Of a stretch of DNA of 64,000 nucleotides, positions 52,270 through 61,616 are shown in pieces. Where the stretch lies: positions 1 to 64,000 of the forward strand of contig NZ_ANHY01000020.1 of assembly GCF_000315795.1 (NCBI RefSeq), given 5' to 3'. Under the pieces are notes generated by a model. It saw only the letters and a program-made list of their open reading frames with translations, was not told where the DNA came from and ran no database searches. This stretch comes from Caenispirillum salinarum AK4. GTDB lineage: Bacteria; Pseudomonadota; Alphaproteobacteria; Rhodospirillales; Rhodospirillaceae. The position numbers were made by a program, and so were the translations under genes. Each line of letters starts with the position of its first letter. Within the stretch, counting starts at the first letter, position 1.

Positions 52270-53277
52270 TTACTCGTCGACGGCGGAGAAGCCCGTCTTG
52301 CGGTCGAAGTTGTGGTGGGCTTCGACGTAGCGCACGGTGCCGGACTTGGACCGCATGACCAGCGAGTGCGTGATGGCGCCCTTGTGCCAGCGCCGCACGC
52401 CGCGCAGCAGCGAGCCGTCGGTGACGCCGGTGGCGGCGAACATGACGTTGCCCGAGGCCAAGTCCATCAGATTGTACTTGCGGTTCAGGTCGTCGATGCC
52501 CCAGCGCTTGGCGCGGCCCTTCTCGTCGTCGTTGCGGAACAGCAGGCGGCCCTGCATCTGGCCGCCGACGCAGCGCAGCGCCGCCGCCGCCAGCACGCCT
52601 TCGGGCGCGCCGCCGGAGCCCATGTAGATGTCCACGCCCGAGGCCGGCTCGGTGGTCGCGATGACGCCGGAGACGTCGCCGTCGCCGATCAGCATGATGC
52701 GCGCGCCGGTCTCGCGCACCCTGGCGATCAGGTCCTCGTGCCGCGGACGGTCGAGGATGCAGACCAGCAGGTCCTCGATGTCCGCGTTCTTGGCGTCGGC
52801 CATGTTCTTGAGGTTCTGCTCGGGCGTGTTGTCCAGGTCGACGACACTGTCAGGCAGGCCGGGGCCGACGGCGATCTTGTCCATGTAGACGTCCGGGGCG
52901 TTGAGGAAGCCGCCGTCCTCGGCCATGGCGATCACGGCCAGGGCGTTGGGGCCGCCCTTGGCGGTGATGGTGGTGCCCTCCAGCGGGTCCAGCGCGATGT
53001 CCACCTTGGGCCCCTGGCCGGAGCCCACCTGCTCGCCGATGTAGAGCATGGGCGCCTCGTCGCGCTCGCCCTCGCCGATGACGACCCGGCCCTCGATAGC
53101 CAGGCTGTTCAGGGCCTTGCGCATGGCGTCGACGGCGGCCTGGTCGGCGGCCTTCTCGTCGCCCCGGCCCATCAGGCGGGACGCCGACAGGGCGGCGGCC
53201 TCGGTCACGCGCACGACCTCGAGGGCCAGGTTACGCTCCAGCACGTTGGCGGCGACGGTGGACTCGTTTTCCGACAT
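52270..53277 (-). CDS. glpX: class II fructose-1,6-bisphosphatase
   Basis: A 335-residue GlpX. VVIGEGERDEAPMLYIGE and ALDPLEGTT form the metal and phosphate site; MGSGGAPEGVLAAAALR and HSLVMRSKSGTVRYVE are typical of the family. It is a gluconeogenic phosphatase. ATG at 53277 has GAGGA upstream; a longer frame extends to 53304. Confidence 0.93.
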   Translation of the reverse strand: MSENESTVAANVLERNLALEVVRVTEAAALSASRLMGRGDEKAADQAAVDAMRKALNSLAIEGRVVIGEGERDEAPMLYIGEQVGSGQGPKVDIALDPLEGTTITAKGGPNALAVIAMAEDGGFLNAPDVYMDKIAVGPGLPDSVVDLDNTPEQNLKNMADAKNADIEDLLVCILDRPRHEDLIARVRETGARIMLIGDGDVSGVIATTEPASGVDIYMGSGGAPEGVLAAAALRCVGGQMQGRLLFRNDDEKGRAKRWGIDDLNRKYNLMDLASGNVMFAATGVTDGSLLRGVRRWHKGAITHSLVMRSKSGTVRYVEAHHNFDRKTGFSAVDE

Positions 53278-53348
53278 GGATTCCTCGTAAATGGGCTGAA
53301 CCAATCGCGGGATGAAAGCTTGTAGCCGATTAAAACGCCGAGATGCAG

Positions 53349-54641
53349 TTACAGTTCCTCGATACGGATCACGTGCGGCGGCTCCACCACGGCGTCCAGG
53401 GCTTCGATGCGGTCCAGCGCCTGGCGGAGTTGGCTGCCCTTGACCTCGTAGACGGTCATGACCACCGGCACGATTTCGCCGGGGGCGCGGCCGCGCTGGA
53501 GGATCTGCTCCATGGAAACCTCGGCGTCCCGCAGGGCCGTGGCGATATCGGCGAAGACGCCGGGGACGTCCATCACCTGCAGGCGGATGTAATAGGCGCC
53601 CGTCAACTGGTCGAGGTTGCCCACTTCGTGCGCGCGCAGGGCCTTCACCGGAACGCCGAAGGCGTACCCATGTCGACCGCAGGCGATGTCCATGATGTCG
53701 GCCACCACCGCCGAGGCCGTCGGGCCGGCGCCGGCGCCGCGGCCCTCCAGCACGGTGCGGCCGACCCAGTCGCCTTCCGTCACGATGGCGTTATAGACGC
53801 CTTCGACCGATGCAATGGGGCTGTTGATGGGCACCATGGTCGGGTGGACGCGCTGCTCGACGCCGAACTCGGTCTCGCTGGCGATGCCCAGAAGCTTGAT
53901 GCGATAGCCCAGAAGCTCCGCATACTCGATGTCGACCGAGGTGATGTTGCGGATGCCCTGCACCGTGACCGCGTCGAAGTTCACCGGGCTGCCGAAGGCC
54001 AGGCTGGTCAGGATCGCCAGCTTGTGAGCCGCGTCCACGCCGTCGATGTCGAACGACGGATCGGCCTCGGCATAGCCCAGGGCCTGCGCCTCTTCCAGCA
54101 CGTCGGCGAAGTCGCGGCCGGTCTCGCGCATGGTGGTGAGGATGTAGTTGCCGGTGCCGTTCAGGATGCCGTAGAGCGAGCTGATGCGGTTGCCCGCCAG
54201 CCCGTCGCGCAGGGCCTTGATGACCGGGATGCCGCCGGCGACCGCCGCCTCGTAGGCGAGGGCCGCGTTGTTCTCCTCGGCCAGGGCGGCCAGCTCGGTG
54301 CCGTGGTGGGCGAGCATGGCCTTGTTGGCGGTGACCACGTGCCGGCCGGCGCGCAGGGCGGCTTCCGTGCAGCGCTTGGCGATGCCGTCGGACCCGCCGA
54401 TCAGCTCCACCACCACGTCGGCGTCGGCCTTTTCCGCCATCTCCACGGCGTCGTCGAACCAGGCGATGCCGGTCATGTCGAAGCCGCGATCGCGCCCGGC
54501 GGTGCGGGCGCTGACGGCGGTGACGGTGACGTCCCGCCCGCAGCGCATGGAGATAAGCTCTGCCTGTTCCTGCAGCAGCTTGACGGTGCCGGCCCCGACG
54601 GTGCCGAGGCCGGCGATTGCGACTTTCAGGGAATCACTCAC
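53349..54641 (-). CDS. hom: homoserine dehydrogenase
   Basis: A 430-residue monofunctional enzyme. NAD site VAIAGLGTVGAGTVKLL; VVELIGGSDGIAKR; ANKAMLAHHG; GGIPVIKALRDGLAGN; catalytic region GTGNYILTTM and ADPSFDIDGVDAAHKLAI; residues about 355-425 are an ACT domain (IRLQVMDVPGVFADIATAL) for threonine feedback. It makes homoserine. Start is GTG overlapping the aminotransferase stop (GTGA), so the two are coupled. Confidence 0.95.
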   Translation of the reverse strand: MSDSLKVAIAGLGTVGAGTVKLLQEQAELISMRCGRDVTVTAVSARTAGRDRGFDMTGIAWFDDAVEMAEKADADVVVELIGGSDGIAKRCTEAALRAGRHVVTANKAMLAHHGTELAALAEENNAALAYEAAVAGGIPVIKALRDGLAGNRISSLYGILNGTGNYILTTMRETGRDFADVLEEAQALGYAEADPSFDIDGVDAAHKLAILTSLAFGSPVNFDAVTVQGIRNITSVDIEYAELLGYRIKLLGIASETEFGVEQRVHPTMVPINSPIASVEGVYNAIVTEGDWVGRTVLEGRGAGAGPTASAVVADIMDIACGRHGYAFGVPVKALRAHEVGNLDQLTGAYYIRLQVMDVPGVFADIATALRDAEVSMEQILQRGRAPGEIVPVVMTVYEVKGSQLRQALDRIEALDAVVEPPHVIRIEEL

Positions 54642-55864
54642 GATGCACTCGCCCGTTTCTTTTCAGAGTCTTCGATGACCTTGTCGTAGGTGGACAGGAA
54701 GGTCTTGATGTTGCGCACCGCCTGACGGATGCGGTGCTTGTTCTCGACAAGGCCGATGCGCACATGGCCGTCGCCGTACTCGCCGAAGCCCAGCCCCGGC
54801 GCCACGGCCACCTTGGCCTCGCTGAGCAGCAGCTTGGAAAATTCCACCGAGCCCAGGTGACGGAACGCCGGCGGGATCGGCGCCCAGCAGAACATGGTCG
54901 CCGGGGGCGACGGTACCTGCCAGCCGGCCTGGCCCAGCCCCTCGATCAGCACGTCGCGGCGCTCGCGGTACATGGCGCGGATGTCGTCGACGCAGTCCTG
55001 CGGACCGTTCAGTGCCGCCGTCGCCGCCACCTGAACCGGCGTGAAGGCGCCGTAGTCCAGATAGCTTTTCACCCGCGCCAGCGCCGAAACCAGCTTCTTG
55101 TTGCCGCAGGCGAAGCCGATGCGCCAGCCCGGCATGTTGTAGGTCTTGGACATGGAGGTGAACTCAACCGCGATCTCGCGGGCGCCAGGAACCTGTAGGA
55201 TCGACGGCGGCGGGTTGTCGTCGAAATAGATTTCGGAATAGGCGATGTCCGACAGCACGTAGATGCCATGGTGGCGGCAGAAATCCACCACTTGCCCGTA
55301 GAAGTCCAGGTCGGCGGTGTAGGCGGTCGGGTTGGACGGATAGTTGATGACCAGCGCCAGCGGCTTGGGCACCGAATGGCGCACCGCGCGGTCCAGCGCC
55401 TCCAGCAGCTCCGGCCCCGGCTCGGCGGGCAGCGAGCGGATGGCGCCGCCCACGATGATGAAGCCGAAGGCGTGGATGGGATAGCTGGGATTGGGCGACA
55501 GGATCACGTCGCCCGGGCTGGTGATGGCCGACGCCAGGTTGGCCAGTCCTTCCTTGGAGCCCAGGGTGACGATGATTTCCGTCTCGGGGTCCAGGGTCAC
55601 GCCGAAGCGGCGCTCGTAATAGGCCGCCTGGGCGCGGCGCAGGCCGGGGATGCCCTTGGACGTGGAATAGCGGTGGGCGCGCGGGTTTCGGGCAGCCTCG
55701 CACAGCTTTTCGACGATGTGGTCGGGGGTGGGCTGGTCCGGGTTGCCCATGCCGAAATCGATGATGTCCTCGCCGGCGGCGCGAGCTCGGGCCTTCATCG
55801 CGTTCACCTCGGCGAAGACGTACGGCGGAAGCCGCTTTATGCGATGAAACTCCTGCTCGATCAT
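54638..55864 (-). CDS. alanine/LL-DAP-type aminotransferase
   Basis: A 408-residue PLP enzyme resembling AlaC and YfdZ-like aminotransferases: FHRIKRLPPYVFAEVNAMKA, DFGMGNPDQPTPDHIVE, LGSKEGLANLASAI, VINYPSNPTAY, Schiff-base Lys in TSMSKTYNMPGWRIGFACG, VRIGLVENKHRIRQAVRN. Its coupling to hom suggests use in the aspartate/threonine branch. It could make alanine or act in methionine/lysine branches. ATG at 55864. Confidence 0.88.
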   Translation of the reverse strand: MIEQEFHRIKRLPPYVFAEVNAMKARARAAGEDIIDFGMGNPDQPTPDHIVEKLCEAARNPRAHRYSTSKGIPGLRRAQAAYYERRFGVTLDPETEIIVTLGSKEGLANLASAITSPGDVILSPNPSYPIHAFGFIIVGGAIRSLPAEPGPELLEALDRAVRHSVPKPLALVINYPSNPTAYTADLDFYGQVVDFCRHHGIYVLSDIAYSEIYFDDNPPPSILQVPGAREIAVEFTSMSKTYNMPGWRIGFACGNKKLVSALARVKSYLDYGAFTPVQVAATAALNGPQDCVDDIRAMYRERRDVLIEGLGQAGWQVPSPPATMFCWAPIPPAFRHLGSVEFSKLLLSEAKVAVAPGLGFGEYGDGHVRIGLVENKHRIRQAVRNIKTFLSTYDKVIEDSEKKRASAS

Positions 55865-56074
55865 GGCACTGCCCAAAAATTCGATTTCGACGGCCTTGCG
55901 GAATGGGGTCGGAGCGGCGCGCCGGTGACACGGCGACGCCCGGGGCACGGGACGCCAAGGCCGGGACGACGTCCCCGTCCCGGCCTCTGTTCTACAACCT
56001 GTCCCTTCCGGGCGCGACTGCTTTCTGTAACGAATGCCCGCCCGTACCGAAACATCCTTTCAAGACGCTCCGCC

Positions 56075-57313
56075 TCAGCGAACCAGGAAAATCTCGACGC
56101 GGCGGTTGCCGGCCTCGCCCGAGGGCATGACCTCCAGGTACAGGGGCTCGCGGTCGCCCACGGCGGCCACGTCGATCACCTCGGCCGGAACACCTTCCCG
56201 GCGCAGTGCGTCGGCGACCGCCTCGGCGCGGGCGACGGAGGTGGTGAAGTTCACCAGCTTGTGCCGGTCCTGCGGCATGTTGGCGGTGAACAGGCTGGAG
56301 TGGCCGACCACCTTGACGAAACCACCCTGGCGCGCCTGGATGTCGGCGACCTGGCGCAGCACCCGGCGATCGCGCGCATCCAGCGTGGCCGCGCCGAAGG
56401 GGAACTGGATGACGGCGATGGGCCCGCCGCCCGCCGGCAGGCCGGGCACGGCAGACGGGGCGCCGGTCACGGCCGGGGCGACGCCGCCGCGCGGGCCGCC
56501 GCCGATGACCACCGGCCCGTTGCCGCCCGTCACCATGGGTACGGCGCCTCCGCCGGCCGGACCGCCGATGACGACGGGGCCACCGGCCGGCACAGCGCCG
56601 CCGCGGGGCCCGCCGACGACGGCGCCGGGAATAAGCGCATCGGGATGGGCCGGCTGGCGCACCTGCGGGCGCACCGCCACGCCACCGTAGGCCGCGGCCA
56701 CCGCCTGGTCGAGCGCCGTCGTATCGGCACTGAGCGTCGGGCGCTGCGGCGCGGCGGGTGCGGCCTCCGCCGGGGGCTGCTGCGTCCTCGGCGTGCGCGG
56801 CGCCTCGCGCGCCACCAGCACCTCGTTCTGCTCGGCCGACGGCGTCGGGCTCTGGGCCACGGGCTGGGCCTCCGGCTCCGGTGCGGGTTGCGGCTCGGCA
56901 ACCGGCTGCGGGGCGGCCGCGGCCTGAACCGGGGCGACGGGCTCGGACTCGACGTCCTCCGCGCGGCGCGGCGCGACCGATGCCTGGGGCTCGGGCGCCG
57001 GCGCCTCGGCGCTGGCGGGCTCCTCCTCCAGCGGGCGGACGGTGGTCACCGGCCGGCGGCTCAGTGTGTCGTCGTAGCGCTGGTTGGCGGTGTCGGGCGG
57101 CAGGCCGTCGACCACGCCCAGTGCGTCGGGATCGACCCGCGCCGGAGCCGCCTCGGCCGCCGCCGCGCCTCCCTCCGCGCCGGGGGCGGGAGACGATTCT
57201 TCTCCAAACATGGAACAAGACGCGACGAGAGAAATTCCCAACAGCAGTGACCCCGCCTTCACGCCGAAGCGAGCACCATTCACCGCCGTACCGGGCTTGC
57301 GCTTGTTCACCAT
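56075..57313 (-). CDS. OmpA-like lipoprotein with Pro/Ala-rich linker
   Basis: A 412-residue envelope protein. Residues 1-33 are a lipoprotein signal ending VASC-S. Residues 40-230 are Pro/Ala/Glu-rich low complexity; 230-305 are Gly/Val repeats (GGPVVIGG). Residues about 305-412 form an OmpA C-terminal domain: IQFPFGAATLDARDRRVLRQ, VVGHSS, NRRVEIFLVR (N-R-R-V-E motif). It should bind peptidoglycan. It is divergent from phaC. ATG 57313 has GGAG. Confidence 0.85.
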   Translation of the reverse strand: MVNKRKPGTAVNGARFGVKAGSLLLGISLVASCSMFGEESSPAPGAEGGAAAAEAAPARVDPDALGVVDGLPPDTANQRYDDTLSRRPVTTVRPLEEEPASAEAPAPEPQASVAPRRAEDVESEPVAPVQAAAAPQPVAEPQPAPEPEAQPVAQSPTPSAEQNEVLVAREAPRTPRTQQPPAEAAPAAPQRPTLSADTTALDQAVAAAYGGVAVRPQVRQPAHPDALIPGAVVGGPRGGAVPAGGPVVIGGPAGGGAVPMVTGGNGPVVIGGGPRGGVAPAVTGAPSAVPGLPAGGGPIAVIQFPFGAATLDARDRRVLRQVADIQARQGGFVKVVGHSSLFTANMPQDRHKLVNFTTSVARAEAVADALRREGVPAEVIDVAAVGDREPLYLEVMPSGEAGNRRVEIFLVR

Positions 57314-57627
57314 GACGTCTCCGACCCTGTCCTTCGCCGATTCGGCAACAATTCGGTCAACAAATGCGACTTTATGTCGCCGCTGGCACTCCCTACAGTG
57401 TAAGCGCCGCGTTGACAATGTCTTGCCGACCGCTGGCGCAGTATACAGGGCGGAGTCGCCCAGGGACAGTACCGCGCGCGGTGCAGGCGCGACGGCCGCA
57501 CGGGTTACAACAATGGACACCGGTGTGGTTCAATCGTAGCCTGCGCCCGACAACAAGACGGTCGCCCTGGCCGCGTCACCCGCCGCATCACGCCCGTATC
57601 CGGGACGGTTCCACGAAGGACTGGAAA
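57314..57627. other. divergent promoter region between the OmpA-like and phaC genes
   Basis: About 314 bases with no clear gene. Several -35-like boxes are visible (TTGACA at about 57412 on +), but no full pair could be fixed. It should hold both start sites. Confidence 0.5.
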
Positions 57628-59427
57628 ATGGCCGACAATCAGGACCCCGATGTGAAGATGCCCGACCCCGCCGAGCTGACCAAGGCGATGACCGGAATCG
57701 CGGAGCGCAGCCAGCGGCTCGTGTCAGAGTTTCTCGCGCGGCAATCGCAGAACCCCGAAGTGGCGGCGAACGACCCGCTGAACCTCGGCGAGGCGTTCCT
57801 GGAGATGACCACGCGCCTGATGGCCGACCCGACCAAGCTGGTCGAGGCCCAGATGAACCTGTGGCAGGACTACATGCAGCTGTGGACCAACACGGCCCGC
57901 CGCATGATGGGCGAGGAGACCGAGCCCGTGGTCAAGCCCGAGCCGGGCGACCGCCGCTTCAAGGACGAGACCTGGCAGGACAACGAGGTCTTCGACTTCA
58001 TCAAGCAGTCCTACCTGCTGTCGTCGCGCTTCGTGCAGGATGTGGTCCACGGCACCGAGGGCCTGGACGAGCACACCCGCGACAAGGTCGACTTCTTCAC
58101 CAAGCAGTATGTCGACGCCATGGCGCCCACCAACTTCGCCATGACCAACCCCGAGGTGCTGCGCGCCACCGTGGAAAGCGGCGGCGAGAACCTGGTGAAG
58201 GGCCTGGAGCACCTGCTGGAGGACCTGGAGCGCGGCGGCGGCAAGCTGCGCATCACCATGACCGACGAAAGCGCCTTCACGGTCGGCGAGAACGTGGCGG
58301 CGACCCCGGGCCAGGTGGTCTACCAGAACGATCTGATCCAGCTCATTCAGTACACCCCGACCACGGAGAAGGTCCGCGAGACGCCGCTGGTGATCGTGCC
58401 GCCGTGGATCAACAAGTTCTACATCCTGGACCTGCGCCCGAAGAACAGCTTCATCAAATGGGCCGTCGACCAGGGCAACACCGTTTTCGTCATCTCGTGG
58501 GTCAACCCCAACGAGAAGCTCGCCAAGAAGTCCTTCGAGGACTACATGCTGGAAGGCCCGCTGTCGGCCATCGAGCAGGCCAAGAAGCAGACCGGCGCCG
58601 ACACCGTGAACATGGTCGGCTACTGCCTGGGCGGCACGCTGCTGGCCTCCACGCTGGCCTACCTGGCGGCCAAGGGCGAGGACGAGCAGGTGGCCTCGGC
58701 GACCTTCCTGACGACGCTGACCGACTTCGAGAAGGCCGGCGACCTGAAGGTGTTCATCGACGACGACCAGTTGAAGAGCCTCGAGCACAAGATGGACGAG
58801 GCCGGCTACCTGGACGGCGCCGAAATGGCGACCACGTTCAACATGCTGCGCGCCAACGACCTGATCTGGTCGTTCGTCATCAACAACTACCTGCTGGGCA
58901 AGGACCCGTTCCCCTTCGACCTGCTGTACTGGAACAGCGACTCGACGCGGATGCCGGCGGCCATGCACAAGTTCTACCTGCGCAACATGTACCTGGAGAA
59001 CAAGCTGCGCGAGCCGGGCGGGATCGAGCTGGCGGGCGTGCCCATCGACCTGGGCAAGATCAAGACGCCCATCTACATGCTGTCGACGCGCGAGGACCAC
59101 ATCGCGCCGTGGGTGGCGACGTACGAGCTGACCAACCTGGTCTCGGGCAAGGCGAAGTTCGTGCTGTCGGCCTCGGGCCACATTGCGGGCGTCGTGAATC
59201 CGCCGGTGTCGAACAAGTACTGCTACTGGACGAACAGCCGCAAGGCGAAGACGCCGGAAACCTGGCTGAAGAACGCCCAGCAGAACGAGGGGTCGTGGTG
59301 GACCGACTGGGATGCTTGGCTCAAGCCCATGGCCGGCAAGGAGGTCGAGCCCCGCGACCCGACCAAGGGCAAGCTCAAGGCCATCGAACCGGCCCCTGGC
59401 TCCTACGTGAAGACCCGCGTGGTGTGA
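57628..59427 (+). CDS. phaC: class I poly(3-hydroxyalkanoate) synthase
   Basis: A 599-residue synthase, full length for class I. The lipase-like box is GYCLGG with the nucleophilic Cys at about residue 334; the catalytic Asp in STREDHIAPW and His in SASGHIAG follow. VPPWINKFYILDLRPKNSFI is the family signature. It polymerises hydroxyacyl-CoA on PHA granules. ATG 57628 has AAGGA. No phaA, phaB, phaR or phasin genes are in the window. Confidence 0.95.
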   Translation: MADNQDPDVKMPDPAELTKAMTGIAERSQRLVSEFLARQSQNPEVAANDPLNLGEAFLEMTTRLMADPTKLVEAQMNLWQDYMQLWTNTARRMMGEETEPVVKPEPGDRRFKDETWQDNEVFDFIKQSYLLSSRFVQDVVHGTEGLDEHTRDKVDFFTKQYVDAMAPTNFAMTNPEVLRATVESGGENLVKGLEHLLEDLERGGGKLRITMTDESAFTVGENVAATPGQVVYQNDLIQLIQYTPTTEKVRETPLVIVPPWINKFYILDLRPKNSFIKWAVDQGNTVFVISWVNPNEKLAKKSFEDYMLEGPLSAIEQAKKQTGADTVNMVGYCLGGTLLASTLAYLAAKGEDEQVASATFLTTLTDFEKAGDLKVFIDDDQLKSLEHKMDEAGYLDGAEMATTFNMLRANDLIWSFVINNYLLGKDPFPFDLLYWNSDSTRMPAAMHKFYLRNMYLENKLREPGGIELAGVPIDLGKIKTPIYMLSTREDHIAPWVATYELTNLVSGKAKFVLSASGHIAGVVNPPVSNKYCYWTNSRKAKTPETWLKNAQQNEGSWWTDWDAWLKPMAGKEVEPRDPTKGKLKAIEPAPGSYVKTRVV

Positions 59428-59454
59428 GGCTTCGGCTGGTTCGTTGAATGAGGA

Positions 59455-59485
59455 AGGGGCGGCTCCTGACGGGGCCGCCCTTTTT
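59455..59485 (+). terminator. terminator after phaC
   Basis: AGGGGCGGC and GCCGCCC pair with small internal mismatches, followed by TTTTT. Confidence 0.8.
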
Positions 59486-59493
59486 CCGTGCCG

Positions 59494-59898
59494 TCAGCCG
59501 GACAGCCAGTTCTCGACACGCAGGCCCTCGACGCGACGGAACTCGCGCTCGTTGGCCGTGACCAGCGTCAGGTTCATGGCCAGTGCGTGGGCGGCGATGA
59601 ACAGGTCATTGCCGCCGATGGTCTTGCCGCGCGCCTGAAGGTCGGCCCGTATGCGTCCGTAGATGTCATCGGCTGGTGGCTCGAAGGGGAGCACTTCAAT
59701 GCCGAATAGAGCATCGTCCACACGATGGGCGGCCATCTTCGAGGGACTGCGGGCAGCGCCAAAGCGCAGCTCCGCGGCCACGATAACGCTCACGCAGACG
59801 GCCGACAGACCCACTTCTCTGATCCGTGCGGCGACTCGCCCGCTCGGATGGCGCATGCCGTCTGAGATGGCGTTGGTGTCGAGCATGTAGACGAGCAT
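59494..59898 (-). CDS. vapC: VapC-type PIN toxin
   Basis: A 134-residue PIN ribonuclease. YMLDTNAISDGMRHP (first Asp), VSVIVAAELRFGAARSP (Glu), TIGGNDLFIAAHALAMNLTLVT (Asp) and NEREFRRVEGL are the VapC motifs. It would cleave tRNA or rRNA. The start shares a base with the vapB stop (TAATG). Confidence 0.9.
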   Translation of the reverse strand: MLVYMLDTNAISDGMRHPSGRVAARIREVGLSAVCVSVIVAAELRFGAARSPSKMAAHRVDDALFGIEVLPFEPPADDIYGRIRADLQARGKTIGGNDLFIAAHALAMNLTLVTANEREFRRVEGLRVENWLSG

Positions 59899-60131
59899 TA
59901 AAAGTCCACCGGCTCAGGCGGAGGGTCTTCCGGGTCAGGAAAATCCTCGTCCAAGTCGTCCCACTCATCGAACAGCTCAATGAGGGTTTTCCGCCGCTTC
60001 GGCGCGATGACCAGCCGGTCGCCCTCGCGGGTGACCGTCACCTCGTCGCCGGGGAACTGCATATCCGCAGGCAGGCTGATGCGTTGCTCGCCGCCCTCGC
60101 GAATGATCTTCAGCGTGCGCTGTGCGTTCAT
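59898..60131 (-). CDS. vapB: VapB-type antitoxin (AbrB-like)
   Basis: A 77-residue protein: residues 1-45 form an AbrB/SpoVT swapped-hairpin DNA-binding fold (EQRISLPADMQFPGDEVTVT), then a basic linker and an acidic C-terminus (LFDEWDDLDEDFPDPEDPPP) that binds the toxin. Typical VapB order before vapC. GGGAGG precedes ATG 60131. It should autoregulate the pair. Confidence 0.88.
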   Translation of the reverse strand: MNAQRTLKIIREGGEQRISLPADMQFPGDEVTVTREGDRLVIAPKRRKTLIELFDEWDDLDEDFPDPEDPPPEPVDF

Positions 60132-60263
60132 GGGCGCCTCCCGTGCGCGTCTGCCTTGAAGATAGGCCGCGCCGCGCGCAGGGTCAAACGGGGCCGAGGC
60201 ACCAGACGCGCGCACGGGGCGACCGCGCGGGCCGCCCCTCCTCCACCGGAACGCGGCAGTGGC

Positions 60264-60452
60264 CTATTGCTTGCGGTGCGGCGCGCCGGGGCCGGACTGG
60301 TTCTGCTCGTCCTTGTTGCCCGAATGGACCGGGTCGACGTGTCCCTTCCGCGCCGACTTGCCGGGGCCACCGGCCTGGTGCTTCTGGATGTCCGTGTTCT
60401 CGTGCTTGGTCTCGCGGCGGACTTCCTGTTTCTGGCTCTTGCGCTCGGTCAT
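60264..60452 (-). CDS. small hydrophilic protein
   Basis: A 62-residue highly charged protein, MTERKSQKQEVRRETKHENT to GPGAPHRKQ, with no hydrophobic core, probably disordered. GGAGG precedes ATG 60452. Such small hydrophilic stress-type proteins are common in alphaproteobacteria. Function unknown. Confidence 0.55.
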   Translation of the reverse strand: MTERKSQKQEVRRETKHENTDIQKHQAGGPGKSARKGHVDPVHSGNKDEQNQSGPGAPHRKQ

Positions 60453-60522
60453 GGCGTCCTCCTTGCCGTCTGGTGTCCGGCAGGAACGACCGAGGCGCGC
60501 GGAGGCTCCCCGATGTTTTAAG

Positions 60523-61017
60523 TCAGTACTGAATGCGCCCCTCCAGGGCCATGTATTCCTCGAAGATCAGGCGGCTTTCGTCGGGCATCAGGCGTTCGAA
60601 GGCCATTTCCCGCTCTTCCATCGTGCGCGGCAGTTCGCGGTAGAGGAAGGCGTCGTCGAAGCCCGCTTCCGCCGCGTCGAGGTGGCTCGCGGCCCAGTAC
60701 ACCTTGTCCAGGTGCGCCCAATAGATGGCCGACAGGCACATGGGGCACGGCTCGCACGAGGTGTAGATGACGCAGCCCTCCAGGTGGAAGACGCCCAGCT
60801 TCGCACAGGCGCGGCGGATGGCGACCATCTCCGCGTGGGCCGTCGGGTCGCAGCCGGACACCACCTCGTTGTGGCCCTCGCCCACGATCTCGCCATCGCG
60901 CACGATGACCGCGCCGAAGGGGCCGCCGCAGCCGGCCGTCATGCCTTTTTCCGCCAGATCAATGGCGCGCTGCATGAAGGCGCGATGCGGCTCGCCGCCG
61001 TCCCCGCCGGCGGTCAT
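60523..61017 (-). CDS. guaD: guanine deaminase-like nucleoside deaminase
   Basis: A 164-residue CDA-fold enzyme. Zinc motifs DPTAHAEMVAIRRA (HAE) and TSCEPCPMCLSAIYWAHLD (PCxxC). The DAAEAGFDDAFLYREL stretch matches bacterial GuaD. It converts guanine to xanthine. Start overlaps the gamma-carbonic anhydrase gene stop (TGATG). Confidence 0.85.
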   Translation of the reverse strand: MTAGGDGGEPHRAFMQRAIDLAEKGMTAGCGGPFGAVIVRDGEIVGEGHNEVVSGCDPTAHAEMVAIRRACAKLGVFHLEGCVIYTSCEPCPMCLSAIYWAHLDKVYWAASHLDAAEAGFDDAFLYRELPRTMEEREMAFERLMPDESRLIFEEYMALEGRIQY

Positions 61018-61571
61018 CAGCCCTGCCCGCCCGAGAGCATCCGACGGTACTGCTGCGCCATGTTGGCGTAATGCGCCGTGCCCTTGGGCAGGCTTTCCAG
61101 TTCCTCGGGCTTGAGGTCGCGGATGTATTTTGCGGGCGTGCCGGCCCAAAGCTGGCCCTTGCGGACGATCTTGCCCGGGCTGACCAGGGCGCCGGCGGCC
61201 ACCATGGCGCCGCCCTCGACCACCGCGCCATCCATGACGGTCGCGCCCATGCCGACGAAGCTGCCGTCCTGAAGCTCGCAGCCATGGATGGTGGCCATGT
61301 GGCCCACCAGCACGTCGTCCCCGATGTAGGTGCCGAAGCGCTCGCGGGTCACATGGACCACGGAACCGTCCTGGATGTTCGACCGCGCGCCGATGCGGAT
61401 CTCGTGCACGTCGCCGCGCACCGTGACGTTGAACCACAGGCTCGACTCATGCCCGATCACCACGTCGCCGATCACCACGCTGCTGGGGGCGACGAAGGCC
61501 GTTTCGTGGATGGTCGGCAGGACGTCGTTCCAGGGCAGGATGATGGGGTGGTGCGTGGTCGGCGCGGACAT
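61017..61571 (-). CDS. gamma-carbonic anhydrase family protein
   Basis: A 184-residue left-handed beta-helix protein with hexapeptide repeats. FVAPSSVVIGDVVIGHESSL, RGDVHEIRIGARSNIQDGSV, then histidines in YIGDDVLVGHMATIHGCELQ are the Zn ligands. Members are hydratases or YrdA-like proteins. It is coupled to guaD. Start ATG 61571. Confidence 0.88.
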   Translation of the reverse strand: MSAPTTHHPIILPWNDVLPTIHETAFVAPSSVVIGDVVIGHESSLWFNVTVRGDVHEIRIGARSNIQDGSVVHVTRERFGTYIGDDVLVGHMATIHGCELQDGSFVGMGATVMDGAVVEGGAMVAAGALVSPGKIVRKGQLWAGTPAKYIRDLKPEELESLPKGTAHYANMAQQYRRMLSGGQG

Positions 61572-61616
61572 CGCGGCGGCTCTCCTTGGTTCGGTTTCGC
61601 TTTGGTTTCGCGGCTT